A stretch of DNA of 35,148 bases from contig CALFRR010000017.1 in assembly GCA_937919435.1 (NCBI GenBank), positions 1-35,148 on the forward strand, read 5' to 3'. Every line of letters begins with the position of its first letter. Positions within the stretch are counted from its first letter, which is position 1. A program made the translations under genes and the position numbers. Below are positions 16,957-25,714 of this stretch, one piece after another. Below the pieces are notes generated by a model that was given only the letters and a program-made list of their open reading frames with translations, had not been told where the DNA came from and did not search any database. The stretch is from an uncultured Alphaproteobacteria bacterium. GTDB taxonomy: Bacteria; Pseudomonadota; Alphaproteobacteria; Rhizobiales; Ancalomicrobiaceae.

Positions 16957-18912
16957 TCAGTCTCTGTCGTCCGGGACCCAACCCGGATCCTCGTCTTCCT
17001 CGACCGGTGCCGCCGCCGGATCGACCGGCGGATCGCCGTCGTCGTCGGGCTCGTCGGCGCCCTCGCGGGCGAGCACCCGGACGTCGACGATGCGGGCACC
17101 GGGGAAACGGTTCATCACCGCGACCACCAACGGGTCGGCACTGGCGTCGGCGACCAGCCGGTCGCGCGCGGCCTCCCGCTCCTCGGCGATGGTGGTGCCG
17201 CCGGGATCGCGCGACACCGCCACCACCCAGCGCTCGCCGGTCCATTCGGTGAGCTTGCGGGCGAGTTCCTGCGGCAGTTCGTGCGGCGCGTCGTCGGTCA
17301 GCGACACGTCGATCCGGCCGGTCTCGAAGCGGACCGGGCGGAGCTGGCGCTCGATCGCGATCTTGATCCGGATGTCGCGCCGCTCGGCGGCCATCGCGGC
17401 GACGTCGGCGAGCGAGGCGATCCGCGAGGTCGACCGCGGCTTCGGCGGGGCGGCCGGAGTCGGGGTGGGATTGGAGGCGACCAGCCGCGGCGGCGGCGGG
17501 GCGACCGGACGTTCCGGATCGATCGCCGGACGCGCCTCGTCGTCGGAGAGCGGCATCGCGCTCGCCCGCACGTCGGTCTCCGGAGTGAAGGCCGGACCGT
17601 TCGCCGCCCGGCCGAAGGCCTGGACGCCGCCCGATCCGCCGACGGACCCGCCGAGTGCCGCCGAAGCGCCGCCACTCGAAGGGCCGCGCTGGGCGGCGGC
17701 TCCGGTCGGAGCGGGGAGGGTGCCCTCACGGATCGCCCGGATCAGCTCGTCGGGGGTCGGCAGGTCGCTCGCATGGGTCAGGCGGACGATCAGCATCTCG
17801 GCGGCGGCCAGCGTCCGCGGCGCCGAGCGCACCTCCTCCCAGCCCTTCAGCAGCATCTGCCAGGCGCGCGACAGGACCCGGATCGACAGGCTCTCGGCGA
17901 AGGCGCGGCCGCGCACCCGCTCGTCCTCGGAGATCCCGGCGTCGTCGGCCGCCTCCGGCACCAGCTTCAGCCGGGTGACGAAATGGACGAACTCGGCGAG
18001 GTCGGCGACCACCACCGCGGGGTCGGCGCCGACGTCGTATTGCGCCCGGATCTCGGAGAGCGCCGCCGCCGCGTCGCCCTTCATCACGTGCTCGAACAGA
18101 TCGATCACCCGGGCGCGGTCGGCGAGGCCGAGCATCTCGCGCACCATCGCCACGTGGATCGCGCCTTCGCCGTGGGCGATCGCCTGATCGAGCAGCGACA
18201 GCGCATCGCGCACCGAGCCTTCCGCGGCACGGGCGACCAGCCGCAGCGCCTCGTCGTCGATGTCGACGGTCTCGGCGTCGGAGATCTTCCTCAGGTGGCG
18301 GACCAGCACGTCGGTGTCGATCCGCCGGAGGTCGAAGCGCTGGCAGCGCGACAGCACGGTGACCGGCACCTTGCGGATCTCGGTCGTGGCGAAGATGAAC
18401 TTGACGTGCTCCGGCGGCTCCTCGAGCGTCTTCAAGAGACCGTTGAAGGCCGCCGTCGACAGCATGTGCACTTCGTCGATGATGTAGACCTTGGTGCGGG
18501 CCGAGACCGGCTTGTAGCGCGAGGCGTCGGTGATCTCGCGGATGTCGTTGATCGAGGTGTGCGACGCCGCGTCCATCTCGATGACGTCGACGTGGCGGCC
18601 CTCCATGATCGCCTTGCAGTGGATGCCGAGCTCCGGCATTTCGATGGTCGGCCGGTCGATCTTGCCGGGGATCTCGTAGTTGAGGGCCCGCGCCAGGATC
18701 CGGGCGGTGGTGGTCTTGCCGACCCCGCGCACCCCGGTCAGCATGTAGCCCTGCGCGATCCGCCCCGACTGGAAGGCGTTCGACAGGGTACGGACCATCG
18801 GCTCCTGGCCGATCAGATCGTCGAAGGTCTGCGGGCGATACTTGCGGGCGAGGACCCGGTAGGCTCCGGTGGCGGTCCCGGCGGAGGGGTCGGGCGGGAG
18901 AAGACCGTCCAT
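16957..18912 (-). CDS. dnaX: DNA polymerase III subunit gamma/tau DnaX
   Basis: 651 residues. Clamp-loader ATPase with Walker A GVRGVGKTTTAR (about 60-70), Walker B-type IIDEVHML and sensor-1 ATTEIRKVPVTVLSRCQRF. The zinc module between Walker A and B is degenerate: only one Cys remains in the segment ending GIHCKAIMEGRH, instead of four, as I recall from other Rhizobiales. The region about 400-520 is a Pro/Ala-rich linker, and a tau-type C-terminus ends in acidic residues. It loads the beta clamp and links the polymerase to DnaB. ATG 18912 has AGAGG eight bases upstream. The SRP RNA gene lies about 110 bases upstream on the same strand. Confidence 0.95.
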   Translation of the reverse strand: MDGLLPPDPSAGTATGAYRVLARKYRPQTFDDLIGQEPMVRTLSNAFQSGRIAQGYMLTGVRGVGKTTTARILARALNYEIPGKIDRPTIEMPELGIHCKAIMEGRHVDVIEMDAASHTSINDIREITDASRYKPVSARTKVYIIDEVHMLSTAAFNGLLKTLEEPPEHVKFIFATTEIRKVPVTVLSRCQRFDLRRIDTDVLVRHLRKISDAETVDIDDEALRLVARAAEGSVRDALSLLDQAIAHGEGAIHVAMVREMLGLADRARVIDLFEHVMKGDAAAALSEIRAQYDVGADPAVVVADLAEFVHFVTRLKLVPEAADDAGISEDERVRGRAFAESLSIRVLSRAWQMLLKGWEEVRSAPRTLAAAEMLIVRLTHASDLPTPDELIRAIREGTLPAPTGAAAQRGPSSGGASAALGGSVGGSGGVQAFGRAANGPAFTPETDVRASAMPLSDDEARPAIDPERPVAPPPPRLVASNPTPTPAAPPKPRSTSRIASLADVAAMAAERRDIRIKIAIERQLRPVRFETGRIDVSLTDDAPHELPQELARKLTEWTGERWVVAVSRDPGGTTIAEEREAARDRLVADASADPLVVAVMNRFPGARIVDVRVLAREGADEPDDDGDPPVDPAAAPVEEDEDPGWVPDDRD

Positions 18913-19027
18913 GCGTCGCCTCTCTGGTGGCCGACGTCGGCGACGCCGGACCGGTGGCTCGGCCGAACCCGCCCGGTGGACCGGCGATCCGATCCCCGTG
19001 CCCGCAACTGGCCACGCCTGAAACCGA

Positions 19028-19127
19028 AGAAGGAGGCCGACGCGCGACCCGCGTCCGACTCGTCTGGGCTGCTTCCTTCCGGACCTGACCCGGTCGGCGA
19101 GTGACAACGTCCACCGCCGACCTCCCG
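19028..19127 (-). ncRNA. ffs: Signal recognition particle RNA, small bacterial type (4.5S)
   Basis: The minus strand holds the conserved Ffh-binding core GGTCAGGTCCGGAAGGAAGC (from 19090 downward, continuing into AGCC). The 5' end GGGAGGTCGGC and 3' end GTCGGCCTCC pair to close the hairpin, giving a length close to 100 bases. A T-rich TTCTTCGGTTT follows. SRP RNA with Ffh targets nascent membrane proteins to FtsY. Its position directly upstream of dnaX is common in alphaproteobacteria. Ends are approximate. Confidence 0.93.
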
Positions 19128-19134
19128 GGGATCT

Positions 19135-19163
19135 CATATCATGGATCGGGGGGAAGAGTGCAA
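19135..19163 (-). promoter_or_regulatory. Predicted SRP RNA promoter
   Basis: On the minus strand: -35 TTGCAC (19163-19158), 17-bp spacer, -10 GATATG (19140-19135). The expected start is about 19128, matching the 5' end of the folded RNA. Confidence 0.6.
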
Positions 19164-19215
19164 GGGGTCTCTGGGCGGGAAGGCGCCGCCCTGCACAGTC
19201 CTTCGGGTCTCCTCC

Positions 19216-20130
19216 TCACCCGGCCTTCGGCATCGCCGTCGCCCGCGCGGCCGGCGCGGGCCGGGAGATCCCGCCGAAGACGATCAGATTGCCGATCATC
19301 GTCAGAGCCAGCCCGGCGACGGTCCTCAGGTCCCAATGGTAGCCTTCGAAGCCGGCCGAGACGACCAGCGCGACCACCGGGAACATCACCGTCGCATAGG
19401 CCGCCCGCCCCGACCCGATCCGCGCCACCAGCATCAGATAGGTGGTGAAGCCGACGATCGAGCCGAACACCGAGAGATAGGCGAGAGCGCCGAGATAGGT
19501 GAGGTCGGGCGGGGCGACGATCGGCGTGCCGGTCGCCAGGAGCACGGCGAGGAGGAACAGGCTCGACCAGGTCATGCCCCAGGCGTTGGCGGTGGCCGGC
19601 GGGATGCCGGCGGCCGAGTTGCGCCGCGACACCATGTTGCCGAGCGAGAACGACAGGGTGCCGAGGGCGGCGAGGGCCAGCCCGAGCGGCGCATCCGGCC
19701 CGAGGATGCCGTCGCGGATCGCCGGGGCGAACAGCACGGCGAGGCCGACGAAGCCGAAGGCGGCGGCGAGGAGGGTGCGCCGGGCGATCGGCTCGCCGAA
19801 GAACAGCCGGGCGGCGACCGCGTTGTAGAGGGTGGCGAGCGAGAACACGACCGACACCAGCCCGCTCGGGACGAAGCGGGTGGCGTTGTAGAAGCAGACG
19901 AAGTTCAGCCCGAACAGGAACAGCCCCTGCAGGGCGATGAACAGATGATCGCGCGGCCGGGTCGGGGTGAGCCGGCGGACGAGGAGCAGTCCGGGCAGGA
20001 ACAGCACGGCGGCGAGCGCGAAGCGGTAGAAGATCGAGGTCAGCACCGGCACCGGCCCGAGCTGCAGCGCGATGGCGAACCAGGTGGTGCCCCAGATCAG
20101 CACCGTCGAGGCGAAGAGAGCGAGATTCAT
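19216..20130 (-). CDS. EamA-family (DMT) exporter
   Basis: 304 residues with ten hydrophobic segments in two EamA repeats: MNLALFASTVLIWGTTWFAIALQ at the N-terminus, FFGEPIARRTLLAAAFGFVGLAVLF closing repeat one, and SLGNMVSRRNSAAGIPPA opening the second half. Substrate unknown. ATG 20130 has GGGAGA upstream; the open frame to 20187 has no site. The ribosome binding site lies in the 3' arm of a perfect 8-bp hairpin (20136-20155), so translation may be controlled. It is divergent from an AraC-type regulator 157 bases away, a typical regulator-target arrangement. Confidence 0.88.
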   Translation of the reverse strand: MNLALFASTVLIWGTTWFAIALQLGPVPVLTSIFYRFALAAVLFLPGLLLVRRLTPTRPRDHLFIALQGLFLFGLNFVCFYNATRFVPSGLVSVVFSLATLYNAVAARLFFGEPIARRTLLAAAFGFVGLAVLFAPAIRDGILGPDAPLGLALAALGTLSFSLGNMVSRRNSAAGIPPATANAWGMTWSSLFLLAVLLATGTPIVAPPDLTYLGALAYLSVFGSIVGFTTYLMLVARIGSGRAAYATVMFPVVALVVSAGFEGYHWDLRTVAGLALTMIGNLIVFGGISRPAPAARATAMPKAG

Positions 20131-20135
20131 CGATG

Positions 20136-20155
20136 TCTCCCGAACGATCGGGAGA
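20136..20155. promoter_or_regulatory. Palindrome covering the ribosome binding site of the EamA exporter
   Basis: TCTCCCGA and TCGGGAGA are perfect 8-bp arms with a 4-base loop. On the minus strand the second arm contains the GGGAGA ribosome binding site, five bases before ATG 20130. It may be an RNA hairpin that hides the site, an operator for the divergent AraC regulator, or both. Confidence 0.55.
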
Positions 20156-20287
20156 ATATGCCCGGAAACGGAGGTCGCGGATTGCACGATCTTGCGGTCG
20201 ATCGCGTGCGCGCCGCGCGGGGTGGTTGCCGGAGCGTGTCGGCGGCGTCACACTGCGACGGGTCCCGCAAGACAGCCACGAGCCGCG

Positions 20288-21187
20288 ATGTCCGCCTCCT
20301 CCATCCCCGTCTTCGATCAGCTCGCCCGGACGCACGCCCGGCTCGAAGCCCGGCTCGAGGCGGGGCGGGGACGCGGCGCGGCGATCTGGACCCACGACGT
20401 CGATCGGGTGAGCTACGAGGACACCGCGCTCCACACCGTCAGCCTCTATCTCGACCACGGCGAGGAGAGCCGCAGGCTCGATCGCGGCGCGATCCGCGGA
20501 CACGCCGGCGCGCTCTGCCTGATGCCCCAGGGCTCGCGGTCCGACTGGGCGATCGGCGGGCGGTTCCGCTTCGTCCATCTCTATCTCGACGACGCCCGGC
20601 TCCGGCACTTCGCCGCCGAGACGCTCGGCCGCGATCCGGCCCGCGTCGCCCTGCCGGATCTCACCTATTACGAGGAACCGGGGCTCGCCGCGGCGATGCG
20701 CGGGTTGGCGCGGGTCTGTGCGGCGGGCGACGCCTTCGCCGCCGAGGCGGTGATCGCCGAGATCTGCCACCGGCTGCTCACGACTCCGATCCACGGCGGC
20801 CTCGCCGACCGGCCGGTCCGGGGCGGGCTCTCGCCGGCGGTGTCGCGGCGGGTGATCGCGATGATGGCGGAGCGGCTCGACCGGCCGCCGAGCCTCGACG
20901 AACTGGCGGCGGAGGCCGGCCTCAGCCCGTTCCATTTCCAGCGGATGTTCCGGGCGAGCCACGGCCTGCCCCCGCACGCCCATCTGGAGGCGATGCGGAT
21001 CGACGAGGCGAAACGGCTGATGCGGGCCGGCGACGGCCTCGCCGAAGTGGCGAGCGCCTGCGGCTGGTGCCATCAGAGCGCCTTCACCCGGTCGTTCCGC
21101 GCCGCCACCGGTCTGACCCCGGGGGCCTGGCGGCGGGCCGCCGGCCTCGCCGTGGCAGAGGTCAGTCGAACAGCTCGGGATGCCTGA
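20288..21187 (+). CDS. AraC-family transcriptional regulator
   Basis: 299 residues. The N-terminal half is a cupin-like sensing domain. The C-terminal 100 residues carry two helix-turn-helix units: SLDELAAEAGLSPFHFQRMFRASHG and GLAEVASACGWCHQSAFTRSFRAATGLTPGAWRR, the classic AraC signature. The ligand is unknown. It is divergent from the EamA exporter, which is the likely target. ATG 20288 begins the domain, with no strong Shine-Dalgarno. The last 26 bases overlap the 3' end of the convergent NUDIX gene. Confidence 0.88.
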   Translation: MSASSIPVFDQLARTHARLEARLEAGRGRGAAIWTHDVDRVSYEDTALHTVSLYLDHGEESRRLDRGAIRGHAGALCLMPQGSRSDWAIGGRFRFVHLYLDDARLRHFAAETLGRDPARVALPDLTYYEEPGLAAAMRGLARVCAAGDAFAAEAVIAEICHRLLTTPIHGGLADRPVRGGLSPAVSRRVIAMMAERLDRPPSLDELAAEAGLSPFHFQRMFRASHGLPPHAHLEAMRIDEAKRLMRAGDGLAEVASACGWCHQSAFTRSFRAATGLTPGAWRRAAGLAVAEVSRTARDA

Positions 21188-21770
21188 CCCGGAGCGACTG
21201 CGCCGCACAGAGGGTCTTCATGTCGAGCCCGCCGCCGGCATCGACCAGACGGGCGAGCTCGGCGAGCGGCATCACCACCACCTCGATCGATTCGCCCTCG
21301 TGGTCGAGCCCGCCGCCGGCGGCGACCCGGGCCTTCGCCAGATCGACCGCGGCGAGGTAGATCCACACCTTCTCGCCGAACACGCCGGGCGAGGAGCGGG
21401 CCGGGCCGAGGCTCTCCAGCGCGCCGAGTTCGAGCCCGGCCTCCTCCATCGCCTCGCGCCGGACGGTGGCTTCCGGATCCTCGCCGGCCTTGTCGAGCAG
21501 ACCGGCGATGATCTCGAGGCTCATCGGATCGTCGCCCTGCAGGGCCTGCGGCAGCCGCAACTGGCGCACCAGCACCGCCACCCGCCGCACCGGATCGTAG
21601 GCGAGCACCGCGGCGGCATTGCCGTGGAACTCGACCTCGTAGGAGGCGCGATGCAGGCGGCCGGAGACGGTGCGATGATCGAAGACCACTCGTTCCAGGG
21701 TGGTGAAGCCCTTCCACAGGATCTCGCGGGAGACGATTTCGAAGGGCATCGGCTGCTTTTCGTCGGTCAT
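21162..21770 (-). CDS. NUDIX hydrolase (ADP-ribose / GDP-mannose pyrophosphatase-like)
   Basis: 202 residues. The Nudix box is complete: GLLDKAGEDPEATVRREAMEEAGLEL with the REAMEEAG core that binds Mg. The preceding FHGNAAAVLAYDPVRRVAVLVRQLRLP and later SPGVFGEKVWIYLAAVDL fit the NudF/NudK type that hydrolyses nucleoside diphosphate sugars. Substrate is inferred only to subfamily. ATG 21770 overlaps the ferredoxin stop as ATGA, so translation is coupled. The 3' end overlaps the AraC gene by 26 bases on the opposite strand. Confidence 0.85.
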   Translation of the reverse strand: MTDEKQPMPFEIVSREILWKGFTTLERVVFDHRTVSGRLHRASYEVEFHGNAAAVLAYDPVRRVAVLVRQLRLPQALQGDDPMSLEIIAGLLDKAGEDPEATVRREAMEEAGLELGALESLGPARSSPGVFGEKVWIYLAAVDLAKARVAAGGGLDHEGESIEVVVMPLAELARLVDAGGGLDMKTLCAAQSLRVRHPELFD

Positions 21771-22159
21771 TCGTCGATCTCGCTTCCCGGCGCCAGCGCC
21801 ACTTCGAGCCCGTCGAGCTCGGCGGCGGTCAGGATCTGACACGACAGCCGCGAGTTCTCCTTCACCGCCCAGATCTGGTCGAGCTGATCCATCTCTTCGT
21901 CGGTCGCCGGCGCCAGCCGGGGCATCCATTCGGGATCGACGTAGACGTGGCAGGTGCCGCAGGCGCAGGCGCCGCCGCATTCCGCCCTGATCGGCAGACC
22001 CCAGTCGCGGATCACCTCCATCAGCCGCCAGCCGTCGACCGCCTTCAGGGCGTGACGTTCGCCCTTCTGGTCGGTGACGAAGACGGTGATCACGCCGTCG
22101 TCGTAGGGATCGCAGGGATCGCCGCCGACCGTCGGATCCATCGTCCGTTCGTCGTCCAT
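21767..22159 (-). CDS. Adrenodoxin-type 2Fe-2S ferredoxin
   Basis: 130 residues. The cluster motif is C-x5-C-x2-C plus a distant Cys: ligands Cys61, Cys67, Cys70 and Cys107 (AECGGACACGTCHVYV, then SRLSCQI), the adrenodoxin/ISC pattern. Cys65 is extra. Acidic residues DEEMDQLDQIW form the usual partner-binding helix. It would deliver electrons to a P450, to Fe-S cluster assembly or to haem A synthesis. ATG 22159 has a weak GGGA upstream; a later Met at residue 7 is possible. It is translationally coupled to the NUDIX gene by an ATGA overlap; the functional link is unknown. Confidence 0.85.
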   Translation of the reverse strand: MDDERTMDPTVGGDPCDPYDDGVITVFVTDQKGERHALKAVDGWRLMEVIRDWGLPIRAECGGACACGTCHVYVDPEWMPRLAPATDEEMDQLDQIWAVKENSRLSCQILTAAELDGLEVALAPGSEIDE

Positions 22160-22289
22160 CGAGTTCGTCCCCCGTCGGGTGGTCGCATCCGCCGCCGATC
22201 GTCGATCGATCGGGCGGCCCGGCTCCGCTTCGGTTCCGTGGTTGATAGCGCACAGCGGGCGCCGGCAGAAGCCTTTCCCCCGCACCGCA

Positions 22290-23576
22290 TCAGAGACGGT
22301 CGCGTAGCGCGTACCAGGTCATGGCGAGCACCAGGGTCGGCCAGCGCAGGTGCGGGCCGCCGGGGAACTTGCGGGCCGGCAGCGAGGCCATCACCTCGAA
22401 ACGGGCGGGATCGCCGGCGATCGCCTCGGCCAGCAGCCGGCCGGCGAGGGTGGCGATGGCGATGCCGTGGCCGGAATAACCGGTGGCGGTCAGGAGGCCG
22501 GGCCGCATCCGGCGGACGAAGGGCAGGCGGTTCATGGTGACCGCGACCCGGCCGCCCCAGGCGTGTTCGACCCCGACTTCGGCGAGGTCGGGGTAGATCC
22601 GCCGCAGATGGCCCATGACGAAACCGCCGACGTCGACCGGCGGATGCCGCCCGTAACGCTCGCCGCCGCCGAAGATCAGCCGTCCGTCGGCATCGAGCTT
22701 CCAGTAGTGGACGACGAAGCGGCTGTCGGCGACCGCCTCGCGGCCGGGGATCAGCCGGTCGGCGCGCGCGCCCAACGGTTCGGTGGCCAGGAGGAAGGTC
22801 TGGATCGGCAGGACGTGGGCGTCGATCTCCGGATCGAGCCCGTCGAGATGGCCGTCGGCGGCGACCACCACGTGGTCGGCGAGGAGCGCGCCGGAGGCGG
22901 TCACCACCCGATGCCGGCCGCCGGGCTCGTCGCGGATCGCCTCGGCGCGGGTGGTCTCGTGGATCACCGCACCGGCCCGTTCGGCCGCCCGGGCGAGGCC
23001 GAGGGCGTAGCGCAGCGGATGGAGATGGCCGGCCCGGCCGTCGCGCCAGCCGCCGAAGTAGACGTCGGTGCCGATCGCCCGGGCGATCTCTCCGGCATCG
23101 AGGAAGGTCTGGTCGCGGTCTCCGTAGCGGGCGCGGAAGTCGTCGAGCTCGCGGCGGGCCGGTTCGACCAGCCGGCGTTTGTGGAGGGCGTGGATCAGAC
23201 CGTCGCGCCAGTCGCAGTCGATCGCGTGGGCGGCGACGATCTCGCGGACCGCGGCGACGCCTTCGTCGGCGAGATCGAGGAGTTCGCGGGCCCGTGCCTC
23301 GCCGAACCAGTGTTCGAGGGTCGGCTGGTCGATCCGCTGGCCGCCGTGCACCTGACCGCCGTTGCGTCCCGACGCGCCCCAGCCGATCCGGTGGGCCTCG
23401 ATCACCCGGACCGAGCGCCCGGCCTTCGCGAGATGCAGGGCGGTCGACAGGCCGGTGTAGCCGGCGCCGATCACCACCGTGTCGACGGTCGCATCACCGT
23501 CGATGGGCGGGCGCGCCGGCATCTCGCCGGCGGTCGCCGCCCAGACGGAGGTGACATGGGATCGGCCGGTGGGCAT
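22290..23576 (-). CDS. puuB: FAD-dependent oxidoreductase, gamma-glutamylputrescine oxidase type (PuuB-like)
   Basis: 428 residues, DAO/GlpO-type flavoenzyme. The dinucleotide motif VVIGAGYTGLSTALHLAKAG lies near residue 34, followed by GWGASGRNGGQVHGGQR, a hallmark of PuuB and relatives. The C-terminal TATGYSGHGIAIATLAGRLLAEAI closes the FAD domain. PuuB oxidises gamma-glutamylputrescine to gamma-glutamyl-gamma-aminobutyraldehyde, giving H2O2. It starts six bases after the stop of the glutamine-synthetase-like gene, whose product makes its substrate in the Puu pathway. The specific substrate is inferred from this pairing. Confidence 0.85.
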   Translation of the reverse strand: MPTGRSHVTSVWAATAGEMPARPPIDGDATVDTVVIGAGYTGLSTALHLAKAGRSVRVIEAHRIGWGASGRNGGQVHGGQRIDQPTLEHWFGEARARELLDLADEGVAAVREIVAAHAIDCDWRDGLIHALHKRRLVEPARRELDDFRARYGDRDQTFLDAGEIARAIGTDVYFGGWRDGRAGHLHPLRYALGLARAAERAGAVIHETTRAEAIRDEPGGRHRVVTASGALLADHVVVAADGHLDGLDPEIDAHVLPIQTFLLATEPLGARADRLIPGREAVADSRFVVHYWKLDADGRLIFGGGERYGRHPPVDVGGFVMGHLRRIYPDLAEVGVEHAWGGRVAVTMNRLPFVRRMRPGLLTATGYSGHGIAIATLAGRLLAEAIAGDPARFEVMASLPARKFPGGPHLRWPTLVLAMTWYALRDRL

Positions 23577-23582
23577 GGCGGC

Positions 23583-24977
23583 TCACACGTTGAGCAGCAG
23601 GTGTTCGCGCTCCCACGGGCTGATCACCCGCATGAAGGTTTCGAACTCCGACTGTTTGATCGCCCGGTAGGTCGAGCGGAAGGCCCGGCCGAAGGGCTCG
23701 TTCAGCGGATCGCAGTCCTCGAACAGGGCGACCGCCTCCAGGAGATCGCGCGGCAGGCCGAACTCGAGTTCGTGCGCCGAGCCCTCGACGGGATCGTTGG
23801 GGTTGATCCCCTCGACCATGCCGAGCCAGCCGCAGGCGAGCGAGGCGGCGATGGCGAGATAGGGATTGGCGTCGGAGGAGGGTACCCGATTCTCGACCCG
23901 CCGGTTGGCCGGCGAGGAGTTCGGCACCCTGAGCCCGACGGTGCGGTTGTCCCAGCCCCAGTGGACGTTGACCGGGGCGGCGGACTTGCGCATCAGCCGG
24001 CGATAGGAATTGACGTAGGGGGCGAGCATGCACATGACGTGCGGCAGGTAGCGCTGCTGGCCGCCGATGAAGTGGAAGAATTCCCTGGTCGGCCCACCCT
24101 CGGGGTTGGAGAACAGGTTCTCGCCGGTCTCCACGGACAGTACCGACTGGTGGATGTGCATCGCCGAGCCGGGCTCGTCGGCCATCGGCTTGGCCATGAA
24201 GGTGGCGTACATGCCGTGGCGCACCGCCGCTTCGCGGATCGTGCGCTTGAACAGGAACACCTGATCGGCGAGTTCGAGCGGCGCGCCGTGACGCAGATTG
24301 ATCTCCATCTGCGCGACGCCCTCCTCGTGGATCAGGGTGTCGATCTCCAGCCCCTGAGCCTCGGAGAAGTCGTAGATGTCGTCGAACAGGTCGTCGAACT
24401 CGTTGACCGCGGCGATCGAATAGGACTGGCGGCCGCTCTCCGGCCGGCCGGAGCGCCCGATCGGCGGCTTCAACGGATAGTCCGGATCCTGGTTGCGCTC
24501 GACCAGATAGAACTCGAGTTCCGGGGCGACGATCGGCGTCCAACCGCGGTGAGTGAACAGATCGACGATCCGCTTCAGGAGCTGGCGCGGGGCGATGTCG
24601 ACCGGGCGTCCGTCCTGATGGTAGGCGTCGTGGATCACCTGGGCGGTCGGGTCGGAGGCCCAGGGCACCACCGTCAGGGTCGAATAGTCGGGCACCAGAC
24701 GGATGTCGCCGTCGGCCTTGTCGCCGGCGAAGCCGTGGCCCTCGTCGGGATAGTCGCCGGTGATCGTCTGGGTGAACAGCGATCCGGGGATCGACATGAC
24801 CGGGGAATCGACGAATTTCGACACCGGCATCATCTTGCCGCGGGCGACGCCCGACTGGTCGGGGATGACGCATTCGATGTCTTCGAGCCCGCGTTCGGTC
24901 AGCCATGCGGCGGCGGCGGCGGCATCGGCGACGCCTCGGGCGGAGGACGTCGCCACCGGTCTCTTCTTCTTCACCAT
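23583..24977 (-). CDS. puuA: Glutamine synthetase family protein, gamma-glutamylputrescine synthetase type (PuuA-like)
   Basis: 464 residues, full-length glutamine synthetase fold. Visible elements: APELEFYLVE and EEGVAQMEINLRHG (metal-binding Glu), SAMHIHQSV (metal/ATP His), and RRVENRVPSSDANPYLAIAASLACG (substrate Arg). The N-terminus AAWLTERGLEDIECVIPDQSGVARGK is typical of the non-GlnA subfamily acting on amines. PuuA joins glutamate and putrescine with ATP. ATG 24977 has GAGAGG upstream. It forms an operon with the PuuB-like gene. Subfamily assignment rests on sequence type and the neighbour. Confidence 0.87.
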   Translation of the reverse strand: MVKKKRPVATSSARGVADAAAAAAWLTERGLEDIECVIPDQSGVARGKMMPVSKFVDSPVMSIPGSLFTQTITGDYPDEGHGFAGDKADGDIRLVPDYSTLTVVPWASDPTAQVIHDAYHQDGRPVDIAPRQLLKRIVDLFTHRGWTPIVAPELEFYLVERNQDPDYPLKPPIGRSGRPESGRQSYSIAAVNEFDDLFDDIYDFSEAQGLEIDTLIHEEGVAQMEINLRHGAPLELADQVFLFKRTIREAAVRHGMYATFMAKPMADEPGSAMHIHQSVLSVETGENLFSNPEGGPTREFFHFIGGQQRYLPHVMCMLAPYVNSYRRLMRKSAAPVNVHWGWDNRTVGLRVPNSSPANRRVENRVPSSDANPYLAIAASLACGWLGMVEGINPNDPVEGSAHELEFGLPRDLLEAVALFEDCDPLNEPFGRAFRSTYRAIKQSEFETFMRVISPWEREHLLLNV

Positions 24978-25173
24978 CGGATCCTCTCGACGGAGACCGG
25001 TCGCAGGGCGGCGATCGGCTCGCTCGTTGGAATCCTATCTCTGAGCCCGGGACAAGGCCATGGTGTGACGGCGGGGCGGCGCGGCGTCCCGGGCGCGGCT
25101 GGGTCGCGCGGTGCGCCGGGCGGAGGGCGAGCGAATCGGTCCAGTCTCTCGAACGAGACGGCAGGAGGAACGA

Positions 25174-25701
25174 ATGGCGGCGACGGGCGAGGGACGGCGG
25201 GACTGGCGGGCGATGGCGCCGGGCGAACTGCCGGCGGTGGTGGCGCTCGCCGACCGGATCCACGTCGGTCACCCCGAGCGCCCGGAGATCTTCGCCGAGC
25301 GGCTGCGGCTGTTCCCGGAAGGCGCGTTGGTGTTCGGGTGTGGCCGCGAGGTCGCCGGCTACGCGCTCGGCCATCCCTGGATCTTCGGCCGGCCGCCGCT
25401 GCTCGACACGCTGCTCGGCGAACTGCCGGAGAGGGCGGAGGTCTTCCACCTCCACGACGTGGCGGTCGGCGAGACCGCCCGCGGCGAGGGTGCGGCGGAG
25501 CGGGTCCTCGCCCGGTTCGCGGCGGTCGCGGTGGAGGCCGGGGCGACCCGGTTGTCGCTGGTCGCGGTCGACGGGGCGGAGGCGCTGTGGCGGCGGTTCG
25601 GGTTCGAAGACGCGGCGCCGGCCGATCCGGCCGGGCTCCGGGCGAGCTACGGCGCCGACGCGCGCTTCATGCTCCGCGATCTCGGCGGCCGAGCCGGCTG
25701 A
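25174..25701 (+). CDS. GNAT family N-acetyltransferase
   Basis: 175 residues, single GNAT domain. Beta4 and motif A read VFHLHDVAVGETARGEGAAERVLARFAAVA, with the acetyl-CoA pyrophosphate loop ARGEGAA. The end DGAEALWRRFGFEDA is the usual motif B region. The acceptor is unknown. ATG 25174 has GCAGGAGGAA just upstream, one of the best ribosome binding sites in the window. The stop is 13 bases from the convergent AsmA gene. Confidence 0.85.
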   Translation: MAATGEGRRDWRAMAPGELPAVVALADRIHVGHPERPEIFAERLRLFPEGALVFGCGREVAGYALGHPWIFGRPPLLDTLLGELPERAEVFHLHDVAVGETARGEGAAERVLARFAAVAVEAGATRLSLVAVDGAEALWRRFGFEDAAPADPAGLRASYGADARFMLRDLGGRAG

Positions 25702-25714
25702 TCGATCCGTCGGG

